Shown: piece by piece, positions 1 through 16,727 of the stretch | Layout of the letters: each line of letters begins with the position of its first letter | Position numbering within the stretch: the first letter of the stretch is position 1 | Assembly: GCA_963662155.1 (NCBI GenBank) | Contig: OY759263.1 | Location: 19,369,047 to 19,433,046, forward strand | Source of the DNA: Lamellibrachia columna | Taxonomy: Eukaryota > Annelida > Polychaeta > Sabellida > Siboglinidae | Length of the DNA: 64,000 nucleotides | Reading direction: 5' to 3' | Program-made: the position numbers and the translations under genes | The notes under the pieces: generated by a model | What the model saw: the letters and a program-made list of their open reading frames with translations, nothing else | What the model was told of the DNA's origin: nothing | Database searches by the model: none

Positions 1-2455
1 ATGCTGTTGACGTCTCAGCGTTCACCCACCATTCACCCACCGTTCACCCACCGTTCACCCACCGTTCACCTACCGTTCACCCACCGTTCAGCCACCGTTC
101 ACCCACCGTTCAGCCACCGTTCACCCACCGTTCACCCACAGCTCACCCACCGTTCAGCCACCGTTAAGCCACCGTTCAGCCACCGTTAAGCCACCGTTCA
201 CCTACCGTTCACCCACCGTTCACTCACCGTTCAGCCACCGATCACCCACCGTTCAGCCACCGTTCACCCACCGTTCACCCACCGTTCACCCACCGTTCAC
301 CCACCGTTCACCCACCGTTCACCCACCGTTCAGCCACCTTTCACCACCGTTCACCCACCGTTCAGCCACCTTTCACACACCGTTCACCCACCGTTCAGCC
401 ACCGTTCAGCCACCGTTCATCCACCGTTCACCCACCGTTCAGCCATCGTTCAGCCACCGTTCACACACCGTTCAGCCACCGTTCACCCACCGTTCAGCCA
501 CCGTTCAGCCACCGTTCACACACCGTCCACCCACCGTTCAGCCACCGTTCACACACCGTTCAGCCACCGTTCACCCACCGTTCACCCACCGTTCACCCAC
601 CGTTCACCCACCGTTCAGCCACCGTTCAGCCACCGTTCACCCACCGTTCAGCCACCGTTCACACACCTTTCACCCACCGTTCAGCCACCGTTCAACCACC
701 GTTCACCCACCGTTCAGCCACCGTTCACACACCTTTCACCCACCGTTCAGCCAACGTTCAACCACCGTTCATCCGCCGTTCACCCACCGTTCACCCACCG
801 TTTACCCACCGTTCAGCCACAGTTCACACACCATTCACCCACCGTTCACCCACCGTTCAGCCACCGTTCACATACCGTTCACCCACCGTTCACCAACGTT
901 CAGCCACCGTTCAGCCACCGTTCACCCACCGTTCACCCACCGTTCAGCCACCGTTCACCCACCGTTCACCCACCGTTCACCCAACGTTCAACCACTGTTC
1001 ACACACCGTTCACACACCGTTCAGCCACCGTTCACACACCATTCAGCCACCGTTCACCCACCGTTCACCCACCGTTCACCCACCTTTCAGCCACCGTTCA
1101 CCCACCGTTCAGCCGCCGTTCACACACCGTTCACCCACCGTTTACCCACCGTTCAGCCACAGTTCACACACCATTCAGCCACCCACCGTTCAGCCACCGT
1201 TCACATACCGTTCACCCACCGTTCACCAAAGTTCAGCCACCGTTCACCCACCGTTCACCCACCGTTCAGCCACCGTTCAGCCACCGTTCAGCCACCGTTC
1301 ACCCAACGTTCAACCACTGTTCACACACCGTTCACACACCGTTCAGCCACCGTTCACCCACCATTCACCCACCGTTCAGCCACCGTTCACCCACCGTTCA
1401 GCCACCGTTCACCCACCGTTCACCCACCGTTCAGCCACCGTTCACACACCGTTCAGCCACCGTTCACCCACCGTTCACCCACCGTTCAGCCACCGTTCAC
1501 ACATCGTTCACCCACCGTTCAGCCACCGTTCACACACCGTTCAGCCACCGTTCACCCACCGTTCACCCACCGTTCAGCCACCGTTCACCCACCGTTCACC
1601 AACGTTCAGCCACCGTTCAGCCACCGTTCACCCACCGTTCACCCACCGTTCAGCCACCGTTCACCCACCGTTCAGCCACCGTTCACCCAACGTTCAACCA
1701 CTGTTCACACACCGTTCACACACCGTTCAGCCACCGTTCAGCCACCGTTCACCCACCATTCACCCACCGTTCAGCCACCGTTCACCCACCGTTCAGCCAC
1801 CGTTCACCCACCGTTCACCCACCGTTCAGCCACCGTTCACACACCGTTCAGCCACCGTTCACCCACCGTTCACCCACCGTTCAGCCACCGTTCACTCATC
1901 GTTCACCCACCGTTCAGCCACCGTTCACACACCGTTCAGCCACCGTTCACCCACTGTTCACCCACCGTTCACCCACCGTTCACCCACCGTTCACCCACCG
2001 TTCACCCACCGTTCACCCACCGTTTACCCACCTTTCCGCCACCGTTCACACACCATTTACCCACCGTTCACCCACCGTTCAGCCACCGTTCACATACCGT
2101 TCACCCACCGTTCACCAACGTTCACCCACCGTTCAGCCACCGTTCAGCCACCGTTCAGTCACCGTTCACCCACCGTTCAGCCACCGTTCACCCAACGTTC
2201 AACCACTGTTCACACACCGTTCACATACCGTTCACCCACCGTTCAGCCACCGTTCACACACCGTTCACCCACCGTTCAGCCACCGTTCACACACCGTTCA
2301 CCCACCGTTCAGCCACCGTTCACACACCGTTCATTCACCGTTCAACCATCGTTCATCCACCGTTCAACCACCATTCATCGACCGTTCAACCACCGTTCAA
2401 CCACCGTTCACCACCGTTCACCCACCGTTCACCCACCGCTCACCCACCGTTCAGT
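1..2455. repeat. 11-bp minisatellite, CTLD gene 3' side
   Basis: The whole stretch is built of an 11-base unit reading GTTCACCCACC, alternating irregularly with GTTCAGCCACC and with sporadic variants (GTTCACACACC, GTTCACCTACC). That makes more than 200 units, and the array continues past the left edge of the window. Short open frames in it are repeat by-products. The array stops about 65 bases short of the last exon I can recognise of the minus-strand CTLD/WSC gene, and its unit resembles the end of that exon plus its splice donor (see findings). Confidence 0.97.
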
Positions 2456-2520
2456 TTCATTCTATAGGAGTAGTTTGACTGTCTGTTTGCAACCCGCCCA
2501 CACGCATAGCGTTCACCTAC

Positions 2521-7431
<4,911 letters not shown>

Positions 7432-7546
7432 CTGAAAGGATAAATAAACATAAATAATTATGGTAACCATTGGCATTGCATCGGTTATTTTGTAAACAGT
7501 TGCATCAAAACAGTACGTAGTGACCTGAACACTAAATAAACCACAC

Positions 7547-7601
7547 CGAGTGCTATAGCAATGGCGACAACTGCTTTTATGTCGTAGTTGGTATGAACCA
7601 T
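7547..7601 (-). other. Candidate first coding exon / signal peptide
   Basis: An ATG at 7601 opens a frame reading MVHTNYDIKAVVAIAIAL. It has a short charged start and a hydrophobic run ending in small residues, as in a signal peptide. A phase-1 donor after 7547 (G then GTGTGG) would join correctly to exon A of the CTLD/WSC gene. The donor is weak, and a second phase-1 donor lies 30 bases further on, so the exact exon is unsure. The real first exon could also lie further upstream. Confidence 0.3.
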
Positions 7602-8825
7602 TATTGTTTTTCCACATGACGCGTAGATACACCTTTGTAAGGCAAACACTTTGAGTTGACACTCAACTACTATGCGACATCTCAATACGGAGTCTCACTG
7701 GCCACACCTCGTTATACCTCTTGTTTCCGTAGGTACTCGTCTGTCCAATACATAACTATGGTGATAATGATGATGATGATGATAATGATGATGATGACGA
7801 CGAAATTTTTTCAATCGGGTAGCTATAATAATAATAATAATACTTCATACAATCATATAGGGCCTACGTGAATATTACACACGCGACTCGATGCATTGGT
7901 AGATAGTTTGCAATGCGTGGTCGCGAGGACGCGTTACTGATAAGGCTGGTACTGTTAACGAGCCGTACCCGATAAACAATGACCAATCCCAGTTCTGTGA
8001 CCGAAAACCAGTTCAATACAATTACATTCGATACACTAGTTGCACACGCTTATACAAAGTACCGCAAACATGTGCTGCACACATGCACATACACTGCACT
8101 AGAGTACGCAGTAGGGCAACGGTACATCGGCTGTACATACTGGGTCGTGTGGGCAACATTACCAACCACCCGTACATGACGGGTCTGTGTACATAATGTT
8201 AAACACATGTTGTACACATTGGGTCACTGTGTGCATGTAGTAGCTGTACAAATTGGGTCATTACACACAGAACAACACATTATATTTGTGTGAATAGTTT
8301 ACACAACTGCTGTACGTACACATTACGTTTGTGTACATGATACTATGCATACGCTATGCATATTGGGTTCGTGTAAATAATATTACACGTTAGATGTACG
8401 CATTGGGTTTATGTACACAATAGTATACACCATCGGTATACGCTGGGCCAGTGTATGCATTTATGTATACCGACTGTAGCGTTGATTATTTATACACATA
8501 GTGTGCGCTATATCACACACTCGGGTATTTTACAAAAACATTGTTTACATAACGTGACAATGAAATACAGTACTGGTTTTCTAAATTACGGTCCCAGTCT
8601 GAAAGCGCGCTGAACGTCCTGCATAGCTGCTTAATGAAGCATGCAAAACGGCGACAGCGCGCTGTGCCACTTACAAGGGTGAGTCAGACAGCCATTCAAC
8701 GACTGAACACGGCTCTCCCGCGGGCCTGTCTGCACGTCTAAATGTAAATGTTTCTATAACACCATATCTATACAATGGTATTCTATGGCGATGTGCAGTA
8801 AAATAAGCTGATACGCACGCCAGCC
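7602..8825. other. No gene seen; degenerate TGTACA-rich repeats
   Basis: There is a short (GAT)n run near 7762-7800 and an (ATA)n run near 7825. From about 8030 to 8480 a loose periodicity of TGTACA..ATTGGGT(C/T) motifs recurs roughly every 50-60 bases, suggesting a very old tandem array. I see no exon here. Confidence 0.6.
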
Positions 8826-8885
8826 TGTGTGCGTGCGTGCGTGCGTGCGTGCGTGCGTGGTGCGTGCGTGCGTGCGTGCGTGCGT
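8826..8885. repeat. (GTGC)n microsatellite
   Basis: About 14 copies of GTGC with one interruption (GTGGTGC). The same tetramer is expanded again at 16554-16682. Confidence 0.97.
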
Positions 8886-8895
8886 ATCAGTTCTT

Positions 8896-9073
8896 GACCC
8901 CGGCCCCGGCCCCGGCCCCGGCCCCGGCCCCGGCCCCGGCCCCGGCCCCTGCCCCTGCCCCTGCCCAGGCCCCGGCCCCGGCCCCGGCCCCGGCCCCGGC
9001 CCCGGCCCCGGCCCCGGCCCCGGCCCCGGCCCCGGCCCCGGCCCCGGTCCCGGCCCCGGCCCTGGCCCTGGCC
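8896..9073. repeat. (GGCCCC)n hexanucleotide array
   Basis: About 29 copies of GGCCCC on the plus strand (GGGGCC on the minus strand), with a few CCCCTG variants in the middle and at the end. Because the period is six, all frames stay open and give Gly-Pro, Pro-Ala, Gly-Arg, Gly-Ala and Pro-Arg type dipeptides. There is no evidence of a gene. The minus strand is G-quadruplex-prone. Confidence 0.97.
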
Positions 9074-9357
9074 TTGCCTCTGACTGTACACACCCAGTCA
9101 ATCATTGATTCATCGGGCCAGTTATTCGAAAAGGTCAAATAGGCGAGAGATAAAATCGCTACCTAAATGTGTTCTGGAATCTGTGGCCACCTTGGTGAAG
9201 CTAACACAAAGGAAACATATGGCTACATTATGGACATGATCGCCAACGATAAAAACCTCTTCACGGATCATTGTCAGGGCAGATAATGTTGAAATTGCTT
9301 GAGGTGCTTGACGCTGATCGCACGTAGAAACCGTGCAAGCATTTACCGTAAAACATA

Positions 9358-9600
9358 TAAAGGTACATTCTTATTTAGTGCGGAAACCCGTCCTCAGGTA
9401 CGCTCAAATAAATACTGCCCTTGCAAACTTGTTCGCGCTGTCACCAGTTCAACTTCTCTGTGACGCATTCAACCATGCTGCAATTACTTCGCGAAAGCTA
9501 TTTTGTGAACTGGGACGACGAGTGGTGAACTAAATTGTGTAGGATTCGACAGGTAGCGAGATGATTCGAACACGAGTCCTCACAACTGAGGGTCCGTGGC
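9358..9600 (-). mobile_element. SINE family 1, degraded copy
   Basis: It shares the layout of the better copies at 13808-14137 and 42078-42360: a CAACTTCTCTG segment, a TGCAATTACT segment, and a degenerate B-box-like GATTCGAACACGAG at the tRNA-like head. On this orientation the head is at the right. Confidence 0.65.
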
Positions 9601-9887
9601 GTATCTAGGATCTCGCAAAGGAGGAGGCCGCGATCCATTTGTTTACGTTTGATGGTATCATGCCCACCCCTGATGTACACAAACACGTCTCGTTATCTCG
9701 TCAATTAGGCGACGCCAACATAACGACATCGCATACTACAGTCATGTATATCCTTCGGCGATGTGAATGGAGGGCTTGGGTATGGCTTACACCCGCAGGG
9801 TTCATGAAACAGGAATGTGAAGTAATGTAGCATATATGATTTGCGCGCCAACCTGAGAGAGAAATGCAGTTAGAACCGAACATTGGA

Positions 9888-10795
9888 GATACATCCAGCC
9901 ACAGTCATACTGGAGAGAAACCCAGTAACTGTCTTGTAGTCTTGGAGAGAAACTCATTTACAGTACGTCTTAGAGCTTTGGAGAGAAAGTTTAAGAAACC
10001 CAGTCACGATCTAGGAGAGAACACAGCACAGTCTTACAGCCTAGAAGAGAAACCCAGTCACCGTCTTACTGTCTGGGACATAAACCCAGTCACCGTCTTA
10101 CTGTCTGGGACATAAACCCAGTCACCGTCTTACTGTCTGGGACATAAACCCAGTCACCGTCTTGCAACCTGGCAGAGAAACGAAATCACAGTCTTACTGC
10201 CAGGGAGACAAACCCAGTCATAGTGTTACTGCCTGTGAGAGAAACCCATTAACCGTCTTACAGCCTCCGAGAGAAACCCAGTCTCAATCTTACAGCCTGT
10301 GAGAGAAAACCAGTCACAGTCTTACAGTTTCGGAAAGAAACCCAGTCACAATCGTACCGCCTCGGAGAGTAACCAGAGAAACTGCATGTGAGAGAAACCC
10401 AATCACAGTCTTACAATATCAGAGAAAAAACATTCATAGTCTGACTATTTCAGAGAGAAACCCAGTCACAGTCTTACTGCCTCAGAGAGAAACCCAGCCA
10501 CATACTTGCTGCTTCGGGGAGAAACCCAGTCACAGCCCTACTGCCTGGGAGAGGAACCCAATCAGTCTTATAACCTCAGAGAAAAACCCACGCACAGACT
10601 TATTGCCTCAGAGAGAAACCCAGTCACAGTCTTGCTGCTTCGTAGAGAAACCCAGTCACAGTCCTACTGCCTGGGAGAGAAACCCAATCATGCTTATAAC
10701 CTCAGAGAAAAACCCACGCACATACTTATTGCCTAAGAGAGAAGCCCAGTCACAGTCTTGGAGAGAAGGTCTGAGAAACCCAGTCACAGAAACCC
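9888..10795. repeat. ~30-bp minisatellite (GAGAGAAACCCAGTCACAGT)
   Basis: About 30 imperfect units of the form GAGAGAAACCCAGTCACAGT plus CTTACTGCCT, with length changes of a few bases. One unit at the left end would read HTGEKPS, like a zinc-finger linker. No Cys-Cys or His-His spacing follows, so I do not call a zinc-finger gene. Confidence 0.93.
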
Positions 10796-11029
10796 AATCA
10801 ATCTCGCTCCTTTCTAGTCGTACAAGAGAAAGCAGTGTAACGTATTCAAGACAGAGCTTTAGTGCGACCGAACTCGATAACTGCATTCGACCACGTTAAC
10901 ACGGTGAACAGTTTCAACTGCCCGGCCCGGCGCAGGACATGTAATCGTGGTAAGAACTGTGAACAAAGCAAAACGTTCAATTTATATATACAGCGCACCT
11001 CCAATATTATTTGATTAGAGTGCGCTACC

Positions 11030-11592
11030 TAGGTACAAAACACCTTTATGTAGGTACAACACACATTTACATAGGTACAACACACCTGTACCTAGGTACA
11101 AATCACCTTTATGTAGGTACAACACATATTTACATAGGTACAAAACACCTTTATGTAGGTACAACACATATTTACATAGGAACAACACACGTTTACCTAG
11201 GTACAACACACCTTTACCTAGGTACAACACATCTTTACCTAGGTACAACACACCTTTACCTAGGTACAAAACACATTTACCTAGGTACAACACACCTTTA
11301 CCTAGGTACAGAACACCTTTATGTAGGTACAACACACATTTACATAGGTACAAAACACATTTACCTAGGTACAACACAACTTTACCTTGGTACAACACAC
11401 CTTTACCTAGGTACAAAACACATTTACCTAGATACAACACACCTTTACCTAGGTACAAAACACCTTTATCTAGCTACAACACACCTTTACCTACGTGCAA
11501 AACACCTATACCTAGTTACAAAACACCTTTACTTAGGTACAACACACCTTAACCTAGGTACAACACACCTTTACCAAGGTACGACACACCAT
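11030..11592. repeat. 21-bp minisatellite (GGTACAACACACCTTTACCTA)
   Basis: About 27 units of 21 bases with variation mostly at AACAC/AAAAC and TTACCTA/TTATGTA/TTACATA. The period is divisible by three, so a 197-residue frame is open on one strand and a 147-residue frame on the other. I consider both non-coding. Confidence 0.95.
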
Positions 11593-11865
11593 AGAGTGTT
11601 ATGATCCCTTGTTCAAAACACGGAGGGGCCGCACCCCTGACATAACACTGCACCCCCTAAACATGTTACTGCTGAGAATTGTGTAAGTCTACTACTCGTG
11701 GGGATCAAGGCTAAGGCTATTGTCTCGACGGGGAATCGTCTGGATGTAGTCACTGACCTTGGTAGCGAGTTTGACTGGTTCGTTGTAAGTCCGTACGTCG
11801 TGTCGCCAATGCAACATTTAACTTATGCAAATTATGCTGCGGAGTAAACAAGCGTGAGTAATACA

Positions 11866-12007
11866 AATTACAGTACCTTTGTGTAAGTAATACAAAGTAC
11901 AGTACCTTTGTGCAAGTAATACAAAGTACAGTACCTTTGTGCAAGTAATACAAAGTACAGTACCTTTGTGCAAGTAATACAAAGTACAGTACCTTTGTGC
12001 AAGTAAT
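11866..12007. repeat. 29-bp tandem repeat, about five copies
   Basis: The unit includes CAAGTAATACAAAGTACAGT and ACCTTTGTG. Four inner copies are nearly identical, suggesting recent expansion. Confidence 0.95.
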
Positions 12008-12587
12008 CTGGCATACAAGAATACAAAAAGAAGAAAAAAAATGCATTGGTTAGAGAGTCACAACAGGGAAGTAATGTTTGTAAGCTGGATAACTATAACG
12101 TGTCGGCAGTCTTATCGCTGGCAAAACTCTACATTTTAAAAATACATTTCATTTTTAATAAGATACATAGTATTGTTTAACTTCCCACGTGCACTTACCG
12201 TGGTCATAGCTTAGCCTTTGGTTGAAACTGAAGAGTTTAAATAAATATTGGTGGTGTTGTTGTTGTTTGTGGTGTTGTTGTTGGTGTTGTTGGTGTTGCT
12301 GGTGTTGCTATAGGTAAGCATTCCAGGTGTTGTACAATGTGCACGAACCTTCGATGCATCAACACCAGTTTGTGATGCGAGCTTCTCAACACGTTCCCTC
12401 AAACTTACACCTTTCCGAAGGTCACTGCTATAGCAACGCTTCGCCAGCCTCATCATGACAATACACGCTGTGTCATGTTCTACATTTGCCTATTTTGGTG
12501 CCCCTCCTTACCCAGCTGGTGCCCCTCGATGACTGGAATCCTGCCTACAGTCCTATCGACAACTGTTTTGATTAACGTTGCAGATGG

Positions 12588-12915
12588 AATATAAAGGTAC
12601 GTTCTTGAATCACGTTCTTGAATCACGTACGTTCTTGAATCACGTACGTTCTTGAATCACGTACGTTCTTGAATCACGTATCCAGTCCTTGAGACTCTGG
12701 TAAGTATTCGGCATCGCCGCAAGTACTGCGCGAAGATTATTCGTTCACATTCCCACCTCTGTTTGTTGACATGTACTCCTTTATACAGCTGGGTGAACTG
12801 TGGCAACGTGGGAGGAACGAAACTGTCAACGTTTCGAAACGACTGCAAGAGAATTCAAACTCGGATTCTCTCGCTCGAGAGTCCTGTGTTCTAACCGCTG
12901 CGCCAGCGCAACCCC
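12588..12915 (-). mobile_element. SINE family 1 copy with internal expansion
   Basis: It has the same order of blocks as other family copies: TATCCAGTCCTTG, ATACAGCTGGGTGAACTGTG, GCAACGTGGGA.GAACGAAA, then a tRNA-like head with a degraded B box. Near its 3' (left) end a GTACGTTCTTGAATCAC unit of 17 bases is repeated about four to five times (12598-12680), a microexpansion at the tail of the element. Confidence 0.8.
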
Positions 12916-13489
12916 ACATAACTGCGTATCCTCTACTCTTTCGTCGACGTTATCTTAATTTTCCTTTCCCATCGATAGTTCGTCTCCTGTAGGTGAGAAT
13001 GCGACCAACCGTAGACTGAATAGTCGCAACACGGACTACAAGTAGAAGTCGGATCAAATCTGCGTGAACACGGCCTTAGATAAAAATACCAGCTGCTCGA
13101 AAAAATAGCCACCACATTAAAAAACAGAAAGATCCATCTGTCTATGTGAACTGAATGCAAAAGTGTGACTTTCACACGCTCGGACTGTTTTTAAAAAGGA
13201 TCCTATACGTGTAAGTGCGCTATCTTACTTCTCCCAGTTTCATGCGGTCAACGTGCATGTAGTTAAACTGGAGCGTTCCTTTTCTTGTGTTTCCGCAATA
13301 AGCCGGCCTTTATAGATAAATTATCATTTGCCCCGACTTTTTCAGTGTCGTAAAAGTTCGTGCTTTTCAAAAGGGTCAATCAACATAATTACTGTATCGC
13401 AGTATAGGTAAGTAGGAAAGTTCTAATCAGCGGTGGGTCGTGTTGGTGGAAACATTTCTGATTGCCATAAATACACAGTTGCACTATAA

Positions 13490-13547
13490 TCTATGTCTTA
13501 CGTAAATAATCTATGTCTTACGTAAATAATCTATGTCTTACGTAAAT
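13490..13547. repeat. 20-bp tandem repeat, three copies
   Basis: ATAATCTATGTCTTACGTAA is repeated three times head to tail with no changes. Confidence 0.93.
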
Positions 13548-13807
13548 CTGAGTGTAGAGGGTCGTGGATTTGATTAATTGGATGTACCGTTAATTGATGT
13601 TTTTGCGAAGAAACATACATCCACTGTTTATTGTGCAGAGATAGTTTTTGACGTTTCAGAAGTGTTGTTTATTGGTGAATTTTAATTATACTGCGCAAAC
13701 TACGTCTACAAGCAAACGAAATGTTATGGTCAATTGAAGTGGATCTGACCGGGTGATTAGCATCCGGTTACATATTTGTCAACTTGCATGTCCTTCACAA
13801 CAACATT

Positions 13808-14137
13808 TAAAAAGTACGGTCTTATTTAGCATGGTGTCCAGTCCTTGGGACTGTTCAAAGCGCTGTACACTTCACCCCCTGGCAGACCTGTTCATTCCAA
13901 CGCCATCTCGACTTCTCTGCGAAGTATTCAGTCACGCTGCAATCACTGCGCCAAAACTATTTGTTAAACGTATGCACTTCTGTATGTAGCCAGGTACTAA
14001 TCTATACAGCCGAGTGAACTGTGGCAACGTGGGGTGAACGAAATTGCCGAAGCTTGTAAACGACAGCAAGAGGATTCGAACCCGGGTTCTCTCGATTGAG
14101 AACCCGACAATCTAACTGCCCCGCAACCCCGCCCCAT
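13808..14137 (-). mobile_element. SINE family 1, well-preserved copy
   Basis: Read on the minus strand, the tRNA-like head carries a B box GGTTCGAATCC (14072-14082 on the plus strand reads GGATTCGAACC). The body contains TTCACCCCACGTTGCCACAG, and the tail contains GAGATGGCGTTGG and CCAAGGACTGGACACC. This is the expected structure of a tRNA-derived SINE. Copies at 9358, 12588 and 42078 share it. Confidence 0.85.
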
Positions 14138-14639
14138 TAATTAGATAGCCTTCCAAACAAATGTTTCCGTCATGTTTAATAGTCAGATTGCAGGCGGATA
14201 TGTCGATCGCGCAGGGAGATAGCACTGGCAATAGCCTTGAGCGCTGGTCAATCCTGTCTCGTGTAAAAACCAGCCGGACAGGTCATCTTGTACTGCAATC
14301 TGATTCTGCGCCGATACTATAAGCGAACTCTAAACAAAAAGCTGTGTACGCCATATCGATTCTGTGACGTCCTCGGTGGATTAAGAAGTGGCGGACAGAG
14401 ATTGGCGATGTGACTCGGCCATGGAGCTACCCCATTAATAACTTGCCTACGTGCGAACTAAAAACCTGTTCTATTTATGTTTGTGGACTCAGCCTAATGT
14501 CTCCATGGTTAAGCTACGTAACGGCGCAGATAACTAAATATTGCTTCCAAAACATTGGATTCCAGACCGCGTAATGATGATGCTGGAAATCACCATGCTG
14601 TAATTATTCATGTAAAATTGAAATTCGTAAATAGTGACA

Positions 14640-16080
14640 GAACGTGCAGCCTACCTTCCCAGCATGCCGTGAGGCCCAGTAGAAGAACGTGCAGCCTACC
14701 TTCCGAGCATGCCGTGAGGCCCAGTAGAAGAACGTGCAGCCTACCTTCCGAGCATGCCGTGAGGCCCAGTAGAAGAACGTGCAGCCTACCTTCCGAGCAT
14801 GCCGTGAGGCCCAGTAGAAGAACGTGCAGCCTACCTTCCAAGCATGCCGTGAGGCCCAGTAGAAGAACGTGCAGCCTACCTTCCGAGCATGCCGTGAGGC
14901 CCAGTAGAAGAACGTGCAGCCTACCTTCCGAGCATGCCGTGAGGCCCAGTAGAAGAACGTGCAGCCTACCTTCCGAGCATGCCGTGAGGCCCAGTAGAAG
15001 AACGTGCAGCCTACCTTCCGAGCATGCCGTGAGGCCCAGTAGAAGAACGTGCAGCCTACCTTCCAAGCATGCCGTGAGGCCCAGTAGAAGAACGTGCAGC
15101 CTACCTTCCAAGCATGCCGTGAGGCCCAGTAGAAGAACGTGCAGCCTACCTTCCAAGCATGCCGTGAGGCCCAGTAGAAGAACGTGCAGCCTACCTTCCG
15201 AGCATGCCGTGAGGCCCAGTAGAAGAACGTGCAGCCTACCTTCCGAGCATGCCGTGAGGCCCAGTAGAAGAACGTGCAGCCTACCTTCCGAGCATGCCGT
15301 GAGGCCCAGTAGAAGAACGTGCAGCCTACCTTCCGAGCATGCCGTGAGGCCCAGTAGAAGAACGTGCAGCCTACCTTCCAAGCATGCCGTGAGGCCCAGT
15401 AGAAGAACGTGCAGCCTACCTTCCGAGCATGCCGTGAGGCCCAGTAGAAGAACGTGCAGCCTACCTTCCGAGCATGCCGTGAGGCCCAGTAGAAGAACGT
15501 GCAGCCTACCTTCACAGCATGCCGTGAGGCCCAGTAGAAGAACGTGCAGCCTACCTTCCAAGCATGCCGTGAGGCCCAGTAGAAGAACGTGCAGCCTACC
15601 TTCCAAGCATGCCGTGAGGCCCAGTAGAAGAACGTGCAGCCTACCTTCCGAGCATGCCGTGAGGCCCAGTAGAAGAACGTGCAGCCTACCTTCCGAGCAT
15701 GCCGTGAGGCCCAGTAGAAGAACGTGCAGCCTACCTTCCGAGCATGCCGTGAGGCCCAGTAGAAGAACGTGCAGCCTACCTTCCAAGCATGCCGTGAGGC
15801 CCAGTAGAAGAACGTGCAGCCTACCTTCCGAGCATGCCGTGAGGCCCAGTAGAAGAACGTGCAGCCTACCTTCACAGCATGCCGTGAGGCCCAGTAGAAG
15901 AACGTGCAGCCTACCTTCCAAGCATGCCGTGAGGCCCAGTAGAAGAACGTGCAGCCTACCTTCCAAGCATGCCGTGAGGCCCAGTAGAAGAACGTGCAGC
16001 CTACCTTCCGAGCATGCCGTGAGGCCCAGTAGAAGAACGTGCAGCCTACCTTCCGAGCATGCCGTGAGGCCCAGTAGAAG
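14640..16080. repeat. 45-bp satellite-like array, 32 copies
   Basis: There are thirty-two units of exactly 45 bases containing AACGTGCAGCCTACCTTCC, then GAGCATGCCGTGAGGCCCAG. Nearly all differences are at one spot: CCGAGC, CCAAGC, CACAGC or CCCAGC before ATGC. The unit has no stop in three frames over the two strands, giving frames of 531, 500 and 495 residues. Because both strands are open, and the flanks show no start context or exons, I call this a non-coding array. Confidence 0.97.
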
Positions 16081-16553
16081 CAGCAAAACACACACCCGCT
16101 TATTCGCCATCGTTCTTAGTTACTACACTGAACAAGCTGCCGAAATGTAAGGGCGTCAATGCCAGACCCAACCAGTCGTGTCGACGCGACCCGAGCTAGT
16201 GATACAAGTGGTAACAGTAATCACGCCTCGTTGAAAAAGACGACACACTTGCTCGCAGAAGCATGACGGCCGGAGGGTCATAAAATAACGTGGTTTTAAT
16301 CGCTAGATGACAAATACGTCTAAATACAAGGCATCTTGGGATAGTGGTCGGTAAGAATTTCGTGAAATGCATGTGTTTTATGTTCCATTGATATGTCAGA
16401 AGCCTTGACAGTAAGACTAAGTAATTGTGGTACAGCACACTGCTTGTTGATTAAGGTTATGTGTCGCGGTATATTCATATATAAGTGTGACTCAGTTCCT
16501 TCGTGTTGCCGATGGTACATATTATATAATATATACTATATTACAGTATTAAT
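16081..16553. other. Spacer between arrays, nothing recognised
   Basis: Unique-looking sequence between the 45-bp array and the (GTGC)n run. I see no exon, SINE or inverted repeat here. Confidence 0.5.
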
Positions 16554-16682
<129 letters not shown>

Positions 16683-16727
16683 TATGATAGTCCACCGAAT
16701 CCATCGGTGGGTGCAGGAGACCAGACG

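Noticed and set aside
1..2455. CRISPR-like array
   Set aside because: The units are head-to-tail with no unique spacers, and the genome is animal.
9864..10900. Zinc-finger protein gene suggested by HTGEKP-like words
   Set aside because: No C2H2 cysteine and histidine spacing. The unit is about 30 bp rather than the 84 bp of a finger, and frames shift between units.
11011..11604. 197-residue frame rich in Thr-His-Leu-Tyr
   Set aside because: A 21-bp tandem repeat, with the reverse strand equally open. No signal peptide or splice context that I trust.
14072..14137. tRNA gene suggested by a perfect B box
   Set aside because: The sequence continues into a SINE body, and no complete cloverleaf with acceptor stem is present. 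It is the head of a tRNA-derived SINE.
14555..16150. A 531-residue open frame of 15-residue repeats
   Set aside because: It arises because the 45-bp unit has no stop. The opposite strand is open in two frames over the same length, and there is no exon structure or codon signature.
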